Shown one piece after another: positions 16,812-17,342 of a DNA stretch of 17,342 nt. Location of the stretch: positions 1 to 17,342 of the forward strand of contig CACZRY010000093.1 in the NCBI GenBank assembly GCA_902783745.1, written 5' to 3'. Numbering within the stretch: position 1 is the first letter of the stretch; each line of letters starts with the position of its first letter. Both the position numbers and the translations under genes were made by a program. Source of the DNA: an uncultured Erysipelotrichaceae bacterium. Lineage in GTDB: Bacteria > Bacillota_I > Bacilli_A > Acholeplasmatales > Anaeroplasmataceae. The notes beneath the pieces were generated by a model that saw nothing but the letters and a program-made list of their open reading frames with translations, was not told where the DNA came from and did not search any database.

Positions 16812-17342
16812 TTAGATATTAAATTCCCATTCGCTTTTTAAAATGCTATAAATTGAAGCATCTACAACTCCTCTATTACTGTAGTCTGCTTTTCTTAAGG
16901 TTCCTTCATATTTAAGACCACACTTCTTCATAACATCTCCAGAATGGATATTATCTAGGTCATGCATTGATTCTATTCTATTAGCACCAACCTCATTAAA
17001 TAAGAATGGTATTATTCCGTAGAATGCTTCAGATGTAATTCCTTTATGCCACCATTTACTTCCTATACAATATCCTATATGTAGTATATTAAGTTTTTCA
17101 TTCTTATCTACCACACTTATAGTACCAATTGGCTCATTAATTTCCTTTAATACTATTGCCCATTGATAGAAACTTTTATCATTATACTTGTTTATCCAGT
17201 CTTTAAATACCATTTTTGTAGTCTCAACACTAGTATGTGTAGGCCATCTTAAGTATGTTGTAACTTTTGGGTCAGATGTCCAGTTTTTAAATGCAAAATC
17301 ACAATCATCAAGCGTTAGTTTTCTTAGTATTAATCTTTCAGT
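16812..17342 (-). CDS. RimJ/RimL-type GNAT N-acetyltransferase (5' end outside window)
   Basis: The frame is open from the right edge to a TAA at 16812: 176 residues. The visible N-terminus TERLILRKLTLDD is the classic start of RimJ/RimL-type GNAT enzymes, so only a few residues are missing. An ATG at 17213 in the same frame is internal and would drop 43 conserved residues. Further family features are AIVLKEINEPIGTISV (strands 3-4), HIGYCIGSKWWHKGITSEA (the acetyl-CoA pyrophosphate-binding region, with G-x-T replacing the usual G-x-A), NEVGANRIESMHDLDNIHS and VMKKCGLKYEGTLRKA. It transfers acetyl from acetyl-CoA to an amine, either a protein N-terminus or a small molecule. The substrate cannot be told. 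It lies upstream of the helicase operon in the same direction, 267 bases away with a weak terminator between, so it is probably a separate unit. Confidence 0.88.
   Translation of the reverse strand, partial: TERLILRKLTLDDCDFAFKNWTSDPKVTTYLRWPTHTSVETTKMVFKDWINKYNDKSFYQWAIVLKEINEPIGTISVVDKNEKLNILHIGYCIGSKWWHKGITSEAFYGIIPFLFNEVGANRIESMHDLDNIHSGDVMKKCGLKYEGTLRKADYSNRGVVDASIYSILKSEWEFNI

Noticed and set aside
16812..17213. A complete 133-residue acetyltransferase starting at 17213
   Set aside because: The frame stays open to the window edge, and the 43 extra residues include TERLILR and the rest of the conserved GNAT N-terminus, so 17213 is an internal Met.
1..17342. Mollicutes code in which TGA encodes Trp
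   Set aside because: Trp positions in conserved motifs such as GWYL and the GNAT KWW are TGG, and the TGA at 9986-9988 ends a gene exactly where the next begins.

Overview
The window is very AT-rich, and its genes use GAGGTG-type Shine-Dalgarno sites and the standard code. Tryptophan is TGG throughout, and TGA is a true stop at 9986-9988, where it sits inside the next gene's ribosome binding site. Together with the lipoprotein, BspA-like leucine-rich repeats, InlB B-repeats and MBG domains, this points to a low-GC member of the Bacillota. A gut-type, Erysipelotrichales/RF39/Acholeplasmatales-like Bacilli lineage is most likely; that placement is inference. Nearly all genes lie on the minus strand. 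I see no rRNA, tRNA, CRISPR array, IS element or phage gene.

Left part (1-3471), from the left end. First is the 5' part of a lipoprotein gene with a Thr/Asn-rich linker and a Cthe_2159-type carbohydrate-binding beta-helix; its 3' end is outside the window. Next is a Nim-like flavin-fold protein. A compact divergent promoter follows, in which two extended -10 elements form the arms of one palindrome. Beyond it is an unrecognised plus-strand protein with four membrane segments. Last is a RelA/SpoT-domain (p)ppGpp synthetase-like gene, convergent with the membrane protein gene, and the two share a strong bidirectional terminator.

Central part (3544-16697) is the notable region. A three-gene minus-strand operon of about 13 kb encodes three proteins in order. 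The first is a 1487-residue SNF2-type helicase/translocase with large insertions. The second is a 693-residue protein of unknown family with a cysteine-rich, probably zinc-binding C-terminal third. The third is a 2132-residue protein with five N-terminal membrane segments and a very long extracellular part: leucine-rich repeat, two InlB-type B-repeats, about 17 MBG-like beta domains in an alternating A/B pattern, and a C-terminal beta-sandwich like those found on pectate lyases. Gaps between genes are 13 and 4 bases, and ribosome binding sites overlap the upstream stop codons, so co-expression is very likely. I know of no described system that pairs a cytoplasmic SNF2 motor with a giant membrane-anchored surface protein. 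This is the best candidate here for something undescribed; its function cannot be read from the sequence. The operon has a leader of roughly 140 bases with a terminator-like hairpin, a repeated AGGGGTAT element and a perfect 20-base palindrome, which suggests regulation.

Right end (16812-17342): a RimJ/RimL-type GNAT acetyltransferase, lacking only its first few codons, which lie past the window edge.
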